Positions 1-5,815 of a DNA stretch of 6,315 nucleotides are shown in pieces. The notes below the pieces were generated by a model. It worked only from the letters and a program-made list of their open reading frames with translations. It did not search any database and had not been told where the DNA came from. Numbering within the stretch: the first letter of the stretch is position 1; every line of letters starts with the position of its first letter. This DNA comes from an uncultured bacterium. Its GTDB lineage: Bacteria > Bacteroidota > Bacteroidia > Bacteroidales > Bacteroidaceae. Position numbers and translations under genes: made by a program. Location: positions 1 through 6,315 of the forward strand of contig CAJMQV010000116.1 of NCBI GenBank assembly GCA_905215575.1, given 5' to 3'.

Positions 1-452
1 GGATATCTGGTTCCCAACAGATAGATGGACAGATAGTCGCGGGCATAACCGATGGTATGTTCCGATGCTCCGGCGAAGGAGAGGATCGGGGCCATAAACA
101 GGTAGGTTGTTATGGATGTGACACAAGTAAAGAGTAGCAGGAGTATGAAACCGTTGCCCAGAATCCTTCCGGCACGTTCTCGGTCACCCTGTCCCAAAGC
201 GATGGCTGCGAGTGGGGCGCCACCTCCACCTACGATGGCGGAAAAAGAGGAAATCAGGATGATGATGGAACTGGTTACTCCGATTCCGGCCAATGCCTCA
301 GTGCCTATTTCCGGAATGTGGCCGATGTAAATACGGTCTACAATACTATATAAAAGGTTGACGAACTGAGCCGCAACCGCTGGCAGTGCCATACGGAAGA
401 TGAGCGGCAGCATGCGGTCGGTACCTAAACGTTCTTCATAAAGTCTGTTCAT
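1..452 (-). CDS. MATE-family efflux transporter, N-terminal 150 codons (runs off the left edge)
   Basis: This is an inner-membrane multidrug/toxin antiporter of the MATE family, which exports drugs or metabolites using an H+ or Na+ gradient. I translated it from the ATG at 452-450; the frame stays open to the window edge, so about two thirds of a usual 440-460 residue protein is missing. The start MNRLYEERLGTDRMLPLIFR is a short cytoplasmic lead. It is followed by hydrophobic segments near residues 17-37, 55-78 and 100-126. Family-typical features are ALPAVAAQFVNLLYSIVDRIYIG (23-45), with its Asp at 39, and GGGGAPLAAIALGQGDRERA (75-94), the loop after the second helix. The YARDYLSIYLLG stretch (136-147) is also typical. 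The N-terminus looks most like the MepA-type branch. Substrate cannot be predicted. It has its own promoter and lies beyond a terminator, so it is not part of the sppA-thiL cluster. Confidence 0.9.
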   Translation of the reverse strand, partial: MNRLYEERLGTDRMLPLIFRMALPAVAAQFVNLLYSIVDRIYIGHIPEIGTEALAGIGVTSSIIILISSFSAIVGGGGAPLAAIALGQGDRERAGRILGNGFILLLLFTCVTSITTYLFMAPILSFAGASEHTIGYARDYLSIYLLGTRY

Positions 453-474
453 AGGTTTGCTTTGTAAGATGGTG

Positions 475-482
475 CAAAGGTA
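475..482 (-). promoter_or_regulatory. Predicted Bacteroidota-type promoter (-7 box) of the MATE gene
   Basis: On the minus strand this reads TACCTTTG, an exact match to the Bacteroidota -7 consensus TAnnTTTG. It lies 22 bp upstream of the MATE ATG, implying a leader of roughly 15 nt. No good TTTG sits 19-21 bp further upstream, so the -33 element is weak or absent. The call rests on the -7 box and its position. Confidence 0.6.
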
Positions 483-516
483 ATCAAAAGAATGGGGAGT
501 TTGCCTACTTTGATTA
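481..516. repeat. Inverted repeat spanning the MATE promoter (possible operator)
   Basis: TAATCAAA at 481-488 and TTTGATTA at 509-516 are perfect 8-bp inverted arms separated by 20 bp. One arm overlaps the end of the -7 box, and the other lies upstream of the expected -33 position, so the repeat brackets the RNA polymerase site. This geometry would suit a dimeric regulator of the pump, but no regulator gene is visible here and AT-rich arms can arise by chance. Confidence 0.35.
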
Positions 517-673
517 TATAATTAGCCGTAAAGTATTTTGTGCTTCTATTAGGGGTACACTTCAGTTTTGTCTGAATCATGTGTCTTCCATTTGCACAAA
601 ATATTTTAGAGTGCCCTTTCTTGATACGCAAAACATTGCAAATCAGTGAGAAAGACTCTAATTCGGTGGAGAT

Positions 674-710
674 TTTTGCTCCACCTTTTATCTCCATCTT
701 TTGCTCCACC
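674..710 (-). repeat. Imperfect 12-13 bp tandem repeat (GRTGGAG unit), about three copies
   Basis: Read on the minus strand from 710 to 674 the units are GGTGGAGCAAAA, GATGGAGATAAAA and GGTGGAGCAAAA. They are followed at once by an inverted partial copy, ATCTCCACC, at 665-673. The third unit and the inverted copy can fold into a hairpin with 7-bp arms (GGTGGAG at 665-671 with CTCCACC at 679-685, + strand numbering). The first unit can pair with the same arm, with a two-base bulge. Function is unknown. Confidence 0.6.
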
Positions 711-754
711 TCGAATGGTAATATTTTGCCGTTTTTTGCGTGTCGGGAGAAAAC

Positions 755-789
755 AAAAAATCCTGATTTCATTTAGAAATCAGGATTTT
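755..789 (-). terminator. Rho-independent terminator after tRNA-Phe
   Basis: A perfect 14-bp inverted repeat (757-770 and 776-789, arms AAAATCCTGATTTC and GAAATCAGGATTTT) surrounds a 5-base loop. Transcribed leftwards, the stem ends directly in a six-U run (760-755) followed by GUUUU. It lies 24 bp past the 3' end of the tRNA and would end both the tRNA transcript and any read-through from thiL. There is no plus-strand gene upstream for it to serve. Confidence 0.85.
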
Positions 790-812
790 ACTGTCTTTTG
801 CTTTTTTCAAAG

Positions 813-885
813 TGGTGCCACCAGGAATCGAACCGGGGACACAAGGATTTTCAGTCCTTTGCTCTACCAACTGAGCTATGGCACC
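813..885 (-). tRNA. tRNA-Phe (anticodon GAA)
   Basis: The 73-nt gene folds as a standard cloverleaf. The acceptor stem pairs GGTGCCA with TGGCACC, followed by discriminator A at 813. The D-arm region is GCTCAGTTGGTAGAGC. The anticodon stem GGACT/AATCC surrounds loop CTGAAAA, with GAA at 852-850. The T arm is CCCCGGTTCGATTCCTGG. The genomic sequence continues CT after the discriminator, so CCA is not encoded and must be added by tRNA nucleotidyltransferase. It delivers phenylalanine at UUC/UUU codons. It has its own promoter and terminator, and lies 74 bp downstream of thiL on the same strand, so it may also receive read-through from the operon. Confidence 0.97.
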
Positions 886-901
886 TTCTCGTTTGCGAAT
901 G

Positions 902-932
902 CAAAGGTACGAAAAACTTTTGTATCCGCAAA
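902..932 (-). promoter_or_regulatory. Bacteroidota-type promoter of tRNA-Phe
   Basis: On the minus strand TTTG (932-929), a 19-bp spacer, and TACCTTTG (909-902) match both halves of the Bacteroidota consensus at the ideal distance. The -7 box ends 16 bp before the tRNA 5' base, so transcription would start near 893-897 with a short 5' leader removed by RNase P. An A/T palindrome at 942-961 sits just upstream of the -33 box. Confidence 0.85.
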
Positions 933-941
933 CTTTTTGAG

Positions 942-961
942 AACTTTTTTCGAAAAAAGTT
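942..961. repeat. Perfect 20-bp A/T palindrome with CG centre, upstream of the tRNA-Phe promoter
   Basis: The sequence has two 9-base arms (AACTTTTTT and its complement) around CG and overlaps the last two bases of the thiL stop codon. It begins 9 bp upstream of the tRNA -33 box, where a polymerase UP element would lie. As RNA it could fold into a weak hairpin at the thiL end, but no U-tract follows, so it is a poor terminator. A sister palindrome with the same 14-bp core lies at 6259-6278. Confidence 0.6.
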
Positions 962-2045
962 ATTTTAGAGGGTTCCAACCCTGTGCTTTCAGCTCAAATT
1001 CGTTGCCATCGCGGCAAATCAGAGCGCAACCAAGCTCCGGTTTGGTGATGTGGCCAATCAGTTTCACACCTTCCATCTGAGAAATCTTCTCGTGGTCGGA
1101 GATAGGCACGGTGAACAGCAGTTCGTAGTCTTCGCCACCGTTCAGGGCACAGGTCGTTACGTTCATGTTCAGTTCCTCGGCCATGACGGCTGTCTGATAA
1201 TCCAGCGGGATATGCTCCTCATAGATGCGGCAGCCCACTTTGCTCTGGGTACAGATGTGGAGCAGCTCAGAGCTCAGTCCGTCGGAGATATCCATCATGG
1301 CTGTCGGTTTGATGTTGGCGGCAGCCAGAGCCTCGATGATGTCGCGGCGAGCTTCCGGCTTCAACTGACGCTCCAACAGGTATTCCTTACCGCTGAAATC
1401 CGGTTGCGCGCGGAGCAGTTCTTCTTCCATTTTCTGATTCTTGCTCTCGCGGGCTTCTTTCAGTTGCTGGTTGAATACCGCCTTTTCGCGCTCCAGAAGC
1501 TGAAGTCCCATATAGGCGGCTCCCAAGTCACCGCTCACGCAAATCAAGTCAGTGTCTTTGGCCCCGTTGCGGTAAGTCACCTTGTCCGGATCGCCTTCGC
1601 CGATACAGGTAATGCTGATGGCCAGTCCGGTGAGTGATGAGGTAGTGTCGCCTCCAACCAGATCCACGCCGTGTGCCTCGCAGGCGGTGCGCAGACCTTC
1701 GTAGAAATCCTCCATATCCTCAATGCAGAAGCGTTTGCTCAGCGCGATGGAAACAACCATCTGTTTGGGCATACCGTTCATGGCATAAATGTCGGAGAAG
1801 TTCACCATGGCCGATTTGTAGCCCAAATGTTTCAGGGGAACGTAGGTCAGGTCAAAGTGAATACCTTCCATCAGCAGGTCTGTGGTGACCAGCACCTGCT
1901 TGTCGGCCGGATATTTCAGTACGGCGCAGTCATCGCCCACACCGTAGAGTGAAGACGGATTCTTCAGTTCAATCTGTTCGGTCAGGTGCTTGATCAGTCC
2001 GAATTCGCCAAGAGTGGCAATTTCTGTTCTGTTTATTTCTTGCAT
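960..2045 (-). CDS. thiL: Thiamine-monophosphate kinase ThiL
   Basis: ThiL phosphorylates thiamine monophosphate with ATP to give thiamine pyrophosphate, the last step of cofactor synthesis, in the cytoplasm. The 361-residue protein shows the AIR-synthase/selenophosphate-synthetase-like fold signatures in order. The N-terminal Mg-ATP motif GVGDDCAV is at 35-42. TTDLLMEGIHFD (54-65), NFSDIYAMN (82-90) and VGGDTTSS (130-137) follow. SGDLGAA is at 171-177, DISDGLSSEL at 252-261, NGGEDYELLF at 302-311 and the C-terminal GWNPLK at 356-361. It is somewhat longer than the roughly 325-residue enterobacterial enzyme, because of a charged, probably helical insert at about 184-217. The ATG at 2045 gives a normal N-terminus. 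It begins 46 bp after punA with no terminator between them and has no clear Shine-Dalgarno. A purine salvage neighbour is not a thiamine gene, so the linkage is probably only co-transcription. Confidence 0.96.
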   Translation of the reverse strand: MQEINRTEIATLGEFGLIKHLTEQIELKNPSSLYGVGDDCAVLKYPADKQVLVTTDLLMEGIHFDLTYVPLKHLGYKSAMVNFSDIYAMNGMPKQMVVSIALSKRFCIEDMEDFYEGLRTACEAHGVDLVGGDTTSSLTGLAISITCIGEGDPDKVTYRNGAKDTDLICVSGDLGAAYMGLQLLEREKAVFNQQLKEARESKNQKMEEELLRAQPDFSGKEYLLERQLKPEARRDIIEALAAANIKPTAMMDISDGLSSELLHICTQSKVGCRIYEEHIPLDYQTAVMAEELNMNVTTCALNGGEDYELLFTVPISDHEKISQMEGVKLIGHITKPELGCALICRDGNEFELKAQGWNPLK

Positions 2046-2091
2046 GTTTGAATTTTAGTTTCACATCTATTATATAATAAGGAAGGCGGGC

Positions 2092-2901
2092 TTATGCGCG
2101 ATTGATCATCTCGCGCATGATGTCGGCCATAATCGGCTGTACGGCTTCGGCTGCGCGCTGCACTTCTTCGTGGCTTACCTCTACGATCTTGCCTTCTACA
2201 CCCAAGTCGGTGATGATGCTGATGCCAAAGCACTTGATGCCGCAATGGTTGGCAACAATCACTTCGGGCACGGTAGACATACCTACAGCGTCAGCGCCCC
2301 AGATGCGGAACATCTTGTATTCGGCCGGAGTTTCGTAAGTCGGGCCTTGAGTGGCCAGATAAACTCCCTGCTGCACCTTGATGCCTTTCTCCTGGGCGAT
2401 GCTCAGCGCCTGGTTGATGAGGTCTTTGCTGTAAGCCTCGTGCATATCCAGGAAACGTGGTCCGTTAGGGAAATTCTTTCCGCGGAGCGGATTTTCGGGC
2501 AGTGCGTTGATCTGGTCGGTGATGATCATCAGGTCGCCGATTTCGAAGTCCGGATTGGTTCCTCCGGCGGCATTGCTCACAAACAGGGTCTTGATGCCCA
2601 GTTCGTTCATGACGCGGATGGGGAAGGTAACCTCCTTCATGGAGTAGCCTTCGTAGTAGTGGAAGCGGCCTTCCATGGCCATGATATCCTTCTCGCCGAG
2701 TTTTCCGAAGATGAGGCGGCCGCTGTGGCCTTCTACTGTTGAAACCGGGAAGTTCGGAATATCCTTGTAGGCTATACTATGTGCGTCTGTTATCTCTTCG
2801 GCCAGTTTGCCCAGACCGGAACCTAAAATGATGGCTGTGGTTGGGTTACTTGGCATTCTTTCCTTTAGCCAAGATGCTGTTTCTTGAATTTTTTCGTACA
2901 T
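2092..2901 (-). CDS. punA: Purine-nucleoside phosphorylase (trimeric, PNP/MTAP family)
   Basis: This enzyme cleaves purine (deoxy)ribonucleosides with phosphate to free base and (deoxy)ribose-1-phosphate, in cytoplasmic purine salvage. I chose the ATG at 2901 (269 aa, MYEKIQETASWL), which fits family N-termini; an in-frame TTG two codons upstream (2907) would give 271 aa. Visible motifs are the phosphate loop GSGLG (27-31), VEGHSGRL (56-63), GRFHYYEGY (78-86), NAAGG (110-114), GPTYETPAE with the base-binding Glu (186-194), VGMSTVPE (206-213) and SHEEV with the ribose-contacting His (244). The position matching human Asn243 is Asp232 (IITDLG), which may alter base preference. The gene starts 56 bp inside the end of lpxK in another frame, so translation may be coupled. 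MTA phosphorylase is the main alternative, but length and motifs favour PNP. Confidence 0.94.
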   Translation of the reverse strand: MYEKIQETASWLKERMPSNPTTAIILGSGLGKLAEEITDAHSIAYKDIPNFPVSTVEGHSGRLIFGKLGEKDIMAMEGRFHYYEGYSMKEVTFPIRVMNELGIKTLFVSNAAGGTNPDFEIGDLMIITDQINALPENPLRGKNFPNGPRFLDMHEAYSKDLINQALSIAQEKGIKVQQGVYLATQGPTYETPAEYKMFRIWGADAVGMSTVPEVIVANHCGIKCFGISIITDLGVEGKIVEVSHEEVQRAAEAVQPIMADIMREMINRA

Positions 2902-3958
2902 AACCAATAATGTTTTCGTTAAACGTATTTTCCTGTTCCTGCATAAACTCCACTTCGATAGGCAGTATATACAGGTTTTTTCTGATTTCTTCGTGAAGAT
3001 TCATCCCCTTCAGTCGGCTGAAGTCCTTTTCTGTGGTGATGATCAGTTTCTTTTCCGGCATCTTCTGAAAGGTGTCGTACACATTTTGCAGGTCCTTCTC
3101 CGAATAGTAGTGATGATCCTGGAAACTAAGTGAAGTGATGTTCTTGGTGTATTGTCCCAGGTCGATAATCATCTGTTCGGGTGAGGCGATACCGGTGAGC
3201 AGAAGTACGTGCTCGTTCTTTTCCAGAGATGCCAACGGACGGTTTTTCCGTTCCGGGTGTGCCGCCAGCAGATCCCCGTACTTAAATGTGGAGAAGTACA
3301 GCTTCTGATAGGGATATAGGTTCAGGGCTTTGCTGATGACGCGGAAGCCCATCGGCTTGATGTCGCGGGGGCATTTGGTCACAATCACGATGTTAGCCCT
3401 GCTTTTTCCTTCTTTCGGTTCACGCAGACGACCAGCCGGAAGAAGCTTGTCTTCGGTGATCATGCGATGATAGTCGATGAGCAGGATGTTGATGCCTGGC
3501 TTCACATAACGGTGCTGGAAGGCATCGTCCAGAAGGATTACTTCTGTGCCCGGAGCAACAGACTCGTCGCACAGACGCTCTATGCCGTGACATCGGTTTT
3601 TGTCGACTGCTACATAGATATCGGGAAACTTCTCCTTGATTTGGAACGGTTCGTCACCAATGTCCTGCATGCGGGTTTCCGCGTTGGACAGCACAAAGCC
3701 TTTGGTCTTGCGTTTGTAGCCACGGCTCAGCACGGCCACCTTGAAATGGTGGCGCAGCAGTTCGATGAGATATTCCGTATGTGGGGTCTTTCCGGTGCCG
3801 CCCACAGTGATGTTTCCGATGGAGATCACCGGGATGTCGAAGCTTTTCGATTTGAGCAGTCCCAGCTCAAACATTTCATTGCGGACAAAAACTCCTGCTC
3901 CGTAAAGCCAGGAGAGGGGAGTCAGCCATTCATTGATCTTTATTAAATCTCCTTCCAT
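2846..3958 (-). CDS. lpxK: Tetraacyldisaccharide 4'-kinase LpxK
   Basis: LpxK phosphorylates the 4'-OH of the lipid A disaccharide-1-phosphate to form lipid IVA. It acts at the cytoplasmic face of the inner membrane and shows that the host makes lipopolysaccharide. The 370-residue protein begins with an amphipathic, hydrophobic stretch (WLTPLSWLYGAGVFVRN, 11-27) that would touch the membrane. It then has the Walker A loop VGGTGKTP (52-59), SRGYKRK (78-84), GDEP (101-104), and the Walker B-like DDAFQHR (144-150). LLPAGRLREP (172-181), LTGIASP (254-260), DHHYY (281-285) and TTEKDFSRL (308-316) follow. By family knowledge the Asp of GDEP and a His of DHH probably form the catalytic dyad. It is longer than the enterobacterial enzyme (about 328 aa), with an extra charged tail (about 340-370). 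It starts 17 bp after sppA, and its 3' end overlaps punA. Confidence 0.96.
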   Translation of the reverse strand: MEGDLIKINEWLTPLSWLYGAGVFVRNEMFELGLLKSKSFDIPVISIGNITVGGTGKTPHTEYLIELLRHHFKVAVLSRGYKRKTKGFVLSNAETRMQDIGDEPFQIKEKFPDIYVAVDKNRCHGIERLCDESVAPGTEVILLDDAFQHRYVKPGINILLIDYHRMITEDKLLPAGRLREPKEGKSRANIVIVTKCPRDIKPMGFRVISKALNLYPYQKLYFSTFKYGDLLAAHPERKNRPLASLEKNEHVLLLTGIASPEQMIIDLGQYTKNITSLSFQDHHYYSEKDLQNVYDTFQKMPEKKLIITTEKDFSRLKGMNLHEEIRKNLYILPIEVEFMQEQENTFNENIIGYVRKNSRNSILAKGKNAK

Positions 3959-3975
3959 TTTCAGGGGTGCTTCTT

Positions 3976-5730
3976 CTAATTGATATTGGGTTCATAAGGC
4001 ATGCGGGCCTGTATCGGATCCATGGCATTGACCTTGTTGATGAATTGTATATGTTGGTAATAGTCGCCCAAAGCGCTTTTCAGCGAGCTTTGTATGTAGT
4101 CTGTCTGTTGGTCTTGCAACAGGGTTTCATACCATTTCTGAGGTTTTGGGTAGGACACGACGCTATACTCCCCGATACCCGCCTTTTGGGCCGCTCTTTC
4201 CAAAGCGGTTTGCAGAGAGCCGGTGCGGTCGGCCAGACCGTTCTTCAAGGCTTGTGCTCCGGTCCAGACTCTGCCTTCGGCCAGTTGGGCGGTTTGTTTC
4301 AAGGACAGACCGCGTCCTTCTGATACCCGTTTCAGGAAGAGCTGGTATCCGTTTTCGATATATTTTTGCATGAGGGCCGTTTCTTCCGGATTGAACGGAC
4401 GCGACAGAGTACCGAAGTCGGCATGTCGGTTGGTCTTTACAGCATCGAAGTTCAGCCCTAATTTATCTTTCAGCAGATTGCTCATATCAGGAATCATACC
4501 GAATATGCCGATACTTCCCGTTAAGGTAGAAGGAAGAGTAACGATTTCATTACCGGCACAGGCCATGTAGTAACCTCCAGAGGCGGCCATGCCCCCCATG
4601 GAAATGATGACCGGCTTTTTGCTTTTCAGTGTCTGTATGCTGTGCCAGATCTGTTCCGAAGCATAAGCGCTTCCTCCGCCGGAATTGATGCGGATCACTA
4701 CAGCCTTGATCTGATTGTCGTCGGCTAACTCGGTAAGGTCCTTGCATACTTTTTTAGAGGCTATCTCGGAGAAATTCATGCTCGAAGGGTTTTCGACAAT
4801 ATCTCCGAAAGCATAGTATACGGCAATTTTTTCCTTTTTTCCTGTGCTCTGTGGAATGTTTTCCAAACCGGCGGGAGTGATGATTTGCGGATTCTGCTTC
4901 AGTCTTAGCTTCTTTTTCAGATAGTTCTGTACGTCTTCCCGATACAGAAGTGTATCTGCCAAGTGCTTGCTGACCAGTTCTGTGGCCGGAGCAAGCGACA
5001 GAAAATCATCGGCATATCGGTTTAGGGTGTCTTGTCCGATGTGGCGTGAGCGGGCAACGTCCTGAAGCATATTCTTCCAGATGGAACCTAAATAGCTTTC
5101 AATCTGCTCTCGGTTGGCGGCGCTCATCTCGGTGCTCGTAAACGGTTCCACGGCCGATTTGTAACTGCCCACACGGAATACCTGCATCTTTACACCGATA
5201 CGCTGCAACAGGTCTTTGTAGAAGATGGGCTCTGACACCAGACCTTGCCAGCTGATCTGTCCGCTGGGATTCAGTATGACCTCGTCGGCCACGCTGCAAA
5301 TATAGTAATTTGTCTGACTGTAATTGTCACCGTAGCTGATGACCGGCTTGCCGCTTTCCTTGAATTCGTTCAGCGCCAGTCTGATTTCTTCTGCCATGGC
5401 AGGGGTGGCCTGACTTAGATTTCCGGCATCCAGATAGATAGCCTTGATGTTTTTATCATGGGCAGCACGGTTGATGCTGGTCAGAATCTGTTCCAGACCA
5501 ATGGTAGGGTAGTCTTCTCCCAGAAGATCGTTTAAGGGAGAATCCTCATAGCGCTCTTCCAATGCTCCGTTCAGTTCAATTTTCAGGATACTGTTCGGAC
5601 GCAAAGTGGGAATGCTGCTTCCCGAAACAATCAGAAGCAGCAGGAGGAATATTCCAAAGATACCTAAAAGCAGGAATCCGATAATGGTGCCTAAAGTGGC
5701 TGCGAGGGTATTCTTGATAAATTCTTTCAT
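3976..5730 (-). CDS. sppA: Signal peptide peptidase SppA (67K type, membrane-anchored)
   Basis: SppA degrades signal peptides left in the inner membrane after protein export, with its catalytic domains on the periplasmic side. The 584-residue protein has a single N-terminal membrane helix (about 10-36, LGTIIGFLLLGIFGIFLLLLLIV) and two tandem Clp-like/S49 repeats, as in the long E. coli form. The first repeat carries the general-base lysine in GSYKSAVEPF (Lys191). The second has RINSGGGSA (347-355) and the nucleophile in GGMAASGGYY (Ser384). TGSIGIFG (404-411) lies just after it. The Lys-Ser distance of 193 residues is close to that of E. coli (Lys209/Ser409). The ATG at 5730 is followed by a basic MKEFIKN lead, as expected for a signal anchor. 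It is the first gene of the cluster, with a promoter 54 bp upstream and no Shine-Dalgarno. Confidence 0.96.
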   Translation of the reverse strand: MKEFIKNTLAATLGTIIGFLLLGIFGIFLLLLLIVSGSSIPTLRPNSILKIELNGALEERYEDSPLNDLLGEDYPTIGLEQILTSINRAAHDKNIKAIYLDAGNLSQATPAMAEEIRLALNEFKESGKPVISYGDNYSQTNYYICSVADEVILNPSGQISWQGLVSEPIFYKDLLQRIGVKMQVFRVGSYKSAVEPFTSTEMSAANREQIESYLGSIWKNMLQDVARSRHIGQDTLNRYADDFLSLAPATELVSKHLADTLLYREDVQNYLKKKLRLKQNPQIITPAGLENIPQSTGKKEKIAVYYAFGDIVENPSSMNFSEIASKKVCKDLTELADDNQIKAVVIRINSGGGSAYASEQIWHSIQTLKSKKPVIISMGGMAASGGYYMACAGNEIVTLPSTLTGSIGIFGMIPDMSNLLKDKLGLNFDAVKTNRHADFGTLSRPFNPEETALMQKYIENGYQLFLKRVSEGRGLSLKQTAQLAEGRVWTGAQALKNGLADRTGSLQTALERAAQKAGIGEYSVVSYPKPQKWYETLLQDQQTDYIQSSLKSALGDYYQHIQFINKVNAMDPIQARMPYEPNIN

Positions 5731-5783
5731 TATGCAATATATTTACAGTATAATAAGGAGAAATGATAAAATGTCATTTCATG

Positions 5784-5815
5784 CAAAAATAAAAGATTTA
5801 GCTTCAATAAGCAAA
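5784..5815 (-). promoter_or_regulatory. Bacteroidota-type promoter of the sppA-lpxK-punA-thiL cluster
   Basis: On the minus strand TTTG (5815-5812), a 20-bp spacer and TATTTTTG (5791-5784) match the Bacteroidota consensus. Transcription would begin near 5775-5779, giving a leader of about 45-50 nt, AT-rich and without a Shine-Dalgarno. No other promoter of this quality was noticed between the cluster genes, which supports one mRNA. A short inverted repeat, GAAATGA/TCATTTC (5760-5766 and 5774-5780), lies at the expected start site and could be an operator or 5' hairpin. Confidence 0.75.

Larger units (their letters stand above)
453..754. other. Non-coding interval between the MATE gene and the tRNA-Phe terminator
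   Basis: This stretch of about 300 bp holds the MATE promoter, the inverted repeat around it, and a short tandem repeat at 674-710. An open frame of about 107 codons on the minus strand crosses it, but starts inside the terminator stem, runs into the MATE start, and encodes a low-complexity Lys/Ile-rich product with no recognisable domain. I treat it as non-coding. The base composition is clearly more AT-rich than the flanking genes. Confidence 0.6.

Noticed and set aside
449..772. 107-codon minus-strand frame between the tRNA terminator and the MATE gene
   Set aside because: It begins inside the terminator stem, runs through the MATE promoter into the MATE start, and has low-complexity composition with no domain.
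942..961. Palindrome at the thiL stop as an intrinsic terminator of the operon
   Set aside because: The stem is nearly all A-U and is followed on the transcript by CUC rather than a U-tract; a much better terminator lies after the tRNA.
1394..1494. Insert of ThiL (about residues 184-217) as a novel domain
   Set aside because: It is a short charged helix-like stretch with no motif, probably ordinary variation within the Bacteroidota family.
1050..1637. 195-codon plus-strand frame opposite thiL
   Set aside because: It is antisense to a clear ThiL coding region with all its motifs, so it is a shadow frame; the same holds for the long frames opposite punA (2170-2742) and lpxK (3467-3946).
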